From: Scytonema tolypothrichoides VB-61278
Lineage (GTDB): Bacteria > Cyanobacteriota > Cyanobacteriia > Cyanobacteriales > Nostocaceae
NCBI RefSeq assembly: GCF_000828085.3
Contig: NZ_JXCA02000002.1
Location: 1 to 36,609 of the forward strand
Direction: 5' to 3'
DNA: 36,609 nt
Shown here one piece after another: positions 33,741 through 36,609 of this stretch. The first letter of the stretch is position 1, and the number at the start of each line of letters is the position of its first letter. Below the pieces are notes generated by a model that was not told the origin of the DNA, did not search any database, and saw only the letters and a program-made list of their open reading frames with translations. Made by a program: the position numbers and the translations under genes.

Positions 33741-34874
33741 ATGAACCCTAAAGTCTCATCAACAACTTCAACAACTTCAGTGGCTAAGCCCAAAGAGTAT
33801 TTCTATTTCCTTGATGCACTACGTGGGATTGCAGCCTTATGGGTGATTTTATTCCATGCTCCCTTAGATCAGCGTATTGCTTTATTAACCAGCTCCTTGC
33901 CCCACTGGCTTGTAGTTGTCGTCTTTGACTGGGGTGGCTTGGGTGTACCCATCTTCTTTGTCCTCAGTGGTTTTGTCATTGCACACTCGCTACGTGAGGC
34001 AAAGATTGACTTAGCCTACTTTGGACGTTTCAGTCTGCGTCGTCTTGCCCGACTCACTCCACCCTATTACGTCTCAATTGTCGTCGCTCTAGCTTTTGCA
34101 TTCCTATCTTCTCATGTCAAAGGTGATGCGTTTGCGCCGGGGAAGGAGCCTTTATCTTTCCCGAGATTGTTGACACATCTATTCTATGTACAAGACATTT
34201 TTGGACTGGCACATATCAACGAAGTTTTCTGGACATTGTGTATAGAAGTACAGTTCTATTTAGTCTTTTGTGCATTATTAGGACTGGCACAGTGGCTGAA
34301 TTCGTCGTGGAATTTGCGTTACAGTCGAGCAATTGTATTTGTCCCTGCTGCTATCTTGGCTGCTCTATTTCCTATGGGTTTGTTTGCAGATCATGGCAGA
34401 CCTTTTTTCTTTTTACCGTTATGGTACGGATTTCTGTTAGGGGTCTTTGCCTACTGGTCATGGCGTGATAAGTTGAAGCCTGCCTTCTTTTACTTTTATT
34501 CAGCCCTGTTGTTGACTGCTGGAGTGGTAAAATCAACACAATTTGCCATCGGGTGTGTGATTGTCGGGGTACTCCTACTTGAAGTCGCACGAGCCAATCG
34601 CATGCACCTTTGGTTAAACTGGCGATGGCTACAATTTCTCGGTCAGATTTCTTACAGTTTGTATCTTACCCATACTCCTATCTACGGAGCAGCATTTTTC
34701 CTGGGTATTAAGGTACTTCACAATAGTGCTTTGAGCCAAGCATTTAGCTTATTACTAGGAATAATTGCTAGTATTGGCTTTGCCGCCATTATGTGGCAAT
34801 TAGTAGAAAAACCATCTATCTACTTGAGCCAAAAGATCAAGCTTGTAAAGAAGAAAGAGGTTATTCGTGTCTAA
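33741..34874 (+). CDS. Acyltransferase 3 family membrane protein (OafA/YrhL-like)
   Basis: 377-aa polytopic protein with about ten hydrophobic segments. The conserved opening FLDALRGIAALWVILFHAPL contains the catalytic-type His; LGVPIFFVLSGFVIAHSL, the RLARLTPPYYVSI arginine block and EVFWTLCIEVQFYL are family hallmarks. Known members O-acylate (usually O-acetylate) extracellular polysaccharides or lipids across the membrane. A low-complexity N-terminus (Ser/Thr) precedes the first helix. It lies 42 bases after the glycosyltransferase gene and before the flippase gene, so it likely decorates the polymer. Confidence 0.9.
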   Translation: MNPKVSSTTSTTSVAKPKEYFYFLDALRGIAALWVILFHAPLDQRIALLTSSLPHWLVVVVFDWGGLGVPIFFVLSGFVIAHSLREAKIDLAYFGRFSLRRLARLTPPYYVSIVVALAFAFLSSHVKGDAFAPGKEPLSFPRLLTHLFYVQDIFGLAHINEVFWTLCIEVQFYLVFCALLGLAQWLNSSWNLRYSRAIVFVPAAILAALFPMGLFADHGRPFFFLPLWYGFLLGVFAYWSWRDKLKPAFFYFYSALLLTAGVVKSTQFAIGCVIVGVLLLEVARANRMHLWLNWRWLQFLGQISYSLYLTHTPIYGAAFFLGIKVLHNSALSQAFSLLLGIIASIGFAAIMWQLVEKPSIYLSQKIKLVKKKEVIRV

Positions 34875-34959
34875 AGCTAAAGTAGCCATACTGTATTATC
34901 AGAAGATTCATCACTTGTTCTATAAGAGCTACAAATATACCTAATTGTTTTTCTCCGTT

Positions 34960-36312
34960 ATGACATCTTTAAAAAAGCTTGCTATCCGTGGTGCAATCTG
35001 GACAATTATTGGTTTTGGAGGAATTCAAATCCTACGCTTTGGGAATAATTTGATTCTAACTCGCCTCCTAAAACCAGAATATTTTGGTTTGATGGCTTTA
35101 GTCACAACCCTAAGAGTTGGTCTAGAGTTATTCTCAGACGTTGGTATTGGTCAAAATATCATCAACAGTAAACGAGGTGATGATCCGGCTTTTTTAAATA
35201 CTGCTTGGACTATACAAGTTATTCGTGGTGTTGTCATTTGGATTGTTTGTCTACTTTTTAGCTTTCCAATGGCACAATTCTACAATGATCAACGCTTGTT
35301 GTGGCTCGTTCCTATAAGTCTATTGTACTCAATTTTTGATGGATTTAGCTCTACTAGTCACCATACTCTTCATCGTCGGATGGAATTGGGTAAACTTGCC
35401 CTGTATGAACTGATGTTGCAAGCAAGTTTTTTGTCTACCTTATGTACCTTAGTTTGGTTCCATCGAGAAGTCTGGTCTTTAGCGGTTGGAATGGTGCTAG
35501 GAGGAGTATACAAATTAGTTAGCAGTTTTTGGTTAATACCAAAATATTCTAACCGCTTCGCATGGGAGCCAGAAGCTGTCAAAGAAATTCTATCTTTTGG
35601 CAAGTGGATGTTCATTGCATCAGGGCTGATGTTTGCTGCTGAACAATCTGATCGCCTGGTTTTGGGTAAAATCCTGTCACTTGAAATGCTAGGCGTTTAC
35701 ACAGTAGCTTATACCCTGGCAAGCATACCCCGAGAAGTTATTAAACAACTTAGTTATAAAGTCATTTTTCCTGCAATTTCCCAACAAGCTGACTTACCAA
35801 GACCAACTTTGCAAGCAAAAATTATCCGCCAACGGTGGTTTATACTAATAGGGTTTGCCATTCTACTGGCGATTTTGGTGACTATTGGCGATTTAGTTGT
35901 CACTGTACTCTATGATCAAAGATATGCAGCAGCTACCTGGATGATGCCAATTCTGTGCGTTGGAATTTGGTTTTCCCTGTTGTTTTATACTATTAGCCCT
36001 GCTCTATTGGCAATTAGCAAGCCCTTGTACTCAGCTCAAAGTAATTTTGCTCGATTTGGAATCATTACTCTGGGTGTACCTCTGGCGTATTACAGTTTTG
36101 GCGAACTAGGGGCAATTATTGTTATTGCATTTAGCGATTTGCCTTTGTACATAGTCAATCTTTATGGACTTTGGCGGGAAAAACTTACTTGTTTCGTTCA
36201 AGATATTCAAACTACCGCCTTTTTTATCGGCGTACTTGCTTTATGTTTAATTGTCCGGAATTATTTGGGGTTAGGTTGGCCAATTCAAACACTACTTGGA
36301 GGTTCTTTATAA
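34960..36312 (+). CDS. wzx: Oligosaccharide flippase family protein (Wzx-like)
   Basis: About 450-aa MATE/MVF-type membrane protein, likely moving the lipid-linked repeat unit across the cytoplasmic membrane. The N-terminus KKLAIRGAIWTIIGFGGIQI and the stretch LRFGNNLILTRLLKPEYFGLMALVTT are typical of the polysaccharide synthesis/flippase family; twelve or so hydrophobic segments are visible, plus SDRLVLGKILSLEMLGVYTVAY. ATG 34960 is chosen instead of TTG 34945, because the charged MTSLKK segment directly precedes the first helix. No other flippase is in the window, which supports the role for this locus. Confidence 0.88.
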   Translation: MTSLKKLAIRGAIWTIIGFGGIQILRFGNNLILTRLLKPEYFGLMALVTTLRVGLELFSDVGIGQNIINSKRGDDPAFLNTAWTIQVIRGVVIWIVCLLFSFPMAQFYNDQRLLWLVPISLLYSIFDGFSSTSHHTLHRRMELGKLALYELMLQASFLSTLCTLVWFHREVWSLAVGMVLGGVYKLVSSFWLIPKYSNRFAWEPEAVKEILSFGKWMFIASGLMFAAEQSDRLVLGKILSLEMLGVYTVAYTLASIPREVIKQLSYKVIFPAISQQADLPRPTLQAKIIRQRWFILIGFAILLAILVTIGDLVVTVLYDQRYAAATWMMPILCVGIWFSLLFYTISPALLAISKPLYSAQSNFARFGIITLGVPLAYYSFGELGAIIVIAFSDLPLYIVNLYGLWREKLTCFVQDIQTTAFFIGVLALCLIVRNYLGLGWPIQTLLGGSL

Positions 36313-36336
36313 AGTAAATCTTTAAAACGTTTTGTA

Positions 36337-36373
36337 GGTTAGAAAGTGTCCGTTTTAGGGACTCTATCTAACC
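36337..36373. terminator. Hairpin after the flippase gene
   Basis: GGTTAGAAAGTGTCC pairs with GGGACTCTATCTAACC (two or three mismatches) around a short TTTTA-rich loop, 24 bases after the stop codon. No T-run follows. It could end the polysaccharide transcript or belong to the adjoining insertion sequence. Confidence 0.45.
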
Positions 36374-36429
36374 AATCAACTTCAAACACTGGCGTTGCAT
36401 AATAGAGGGATGAATTGAGGAATTCTACT

Positions 36430-36609
36430 GTGCATTGTCCATACTGCGAGTCTACTGAGATTAGAAAAAACGGTAAGCGAAGAGGTAAGCAAAACCACAT
36501 TTGTGTAAGTTGCGGTCGTCAATTTATAGATGTCTATAGTCCACCAAGAGGGTACTCAGATTCGGTCAAACAAGAGTGTTTAAGGTCATACGTTAATGGC
36601 ATGGGATTT
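36430..36609 (+). CDS. insA: IS1-family transposase InsA N-terminus (cut by window edge)
   Basis: Frame starts GTG 36430 and is open to the window end: residues 1-20 begin with HCPYCES, followed by KNGKRRGKQNHICVSCGRQF. The Cys-x-x-Cys ... Cys-x-x-Cys zinc ribbon is the hallmark of the InsA DNA-binding protein of IS1 elements. The next residues (SPPRGYSDSVKQECLRSYV, then NGMGF) begin the helix-turn-helix. The left end of the element lies between about 36374 and 36429; a precise inverted repeat could not be fixed without its partner. Confidence 0.8.
   Translation, partial: MHCPYCESTEIRKNGKRRGKQNHICVSCGRQFIDVYSPPRGYSDSVKQECLRSYVNGMGF

Overview
The window looks like chromosomal DNA of a filamentous, probably heterocyst-forming cyanobacterium (Nostocales-type). 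Reasons: a PsbQ lipoprotein gene of photosystem II and a HemJ gene; about ten copies of the cyanobacterial palindrome GCGATCGC (near 4046, 8763, 9229, 12932, 14222, 18713, 23268, 24616, 32128 and 32546); GC near 40-45%; and AAA/CHASE2 and DUF928 proteins typical of large cyanobacterial genomes. Species cannot be named from sequence reading alone.

Region 1 (1-6700) is a mobile-DNA graveyard. It opens inside a Tn7-like transposase gene (TnsB type), followed with a 1-nt overlap by a TnsC-type ATPase. No TniQ/TnsD, Cas effector or CRISPR array follows. The next 1.2 kb holds a GC-rich nested hairpin (3442-3562), a doubtful 71-aa ORF and a set of 40-bp-spaced imperfect repeats (4277-4389). Directly after the repeats is what looks like a single integron gene cassette (about 4395-4898): an NTF2/SnoaL-like gene of much higher GC, bounded by GTTAAGC on the left and a 97-bp attC-like site on the right. 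Then comes a TnpB-only IS200/IS605-type unit on the minus strand, with a small overlapping upstream ORF and a candidate omega RNA.

Region 2 (6987-11424) is ordinary core genome: a conserved-looking hypothetical protein, psbQ, a ThiO-like FAD oxidoreductase, an alpha/beta-hydrolase-fold protein that seems to lack its nucleophile, and hemJ. They are separated by palindromic intergenic repeats and one MITE-like element with 12-bp perfect terminal repeats.

Region 3 (11860-15134) has a frameshifted DUF928 pseudogene facing a 920-aa AAA-like/CHASE2 membrane protein. A 1.7-kb gene-poor stretch follows.

Region 4 (16865-36312) is a large exopolysaccharide locus, all on the plus strand. It contains a Tat-exported GH10 glycoside hydrolase, a WecG/TagA glycosyltransferase, an initiating sugar-phosphate transferase, a Wzc-type BY-kinase, a hexapeptide acetyltransferase, five glycosyltransferases in all (WecG/TagA, two GT2, two GT4), a Wzy-like polymerase, a methyltransferase, a Gfo/Idh/MocA oxidoreductase, an NAD-dependent epimerase, an acyltransferase-3 membrane protein and a Wzx-like flippase. 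Together these describe a Wzx/Wzy-dependent pathway: lipid-linked repeat unit made in the cytoplasm, flipped, polymerised under Wzc control, O-acylated and possibly trimmed by the GH10 enzyme. No outer-membrane export protein (Wza/OPX) is in the window. A 5' fragment of one glycosyltransferase gene is duplicated on the other side of the methyltransferase gene, and a 22-nt motif is shared between the regions upstream of the GH10 and Wzc genes. The window ends inside an IS1-family insA gene.
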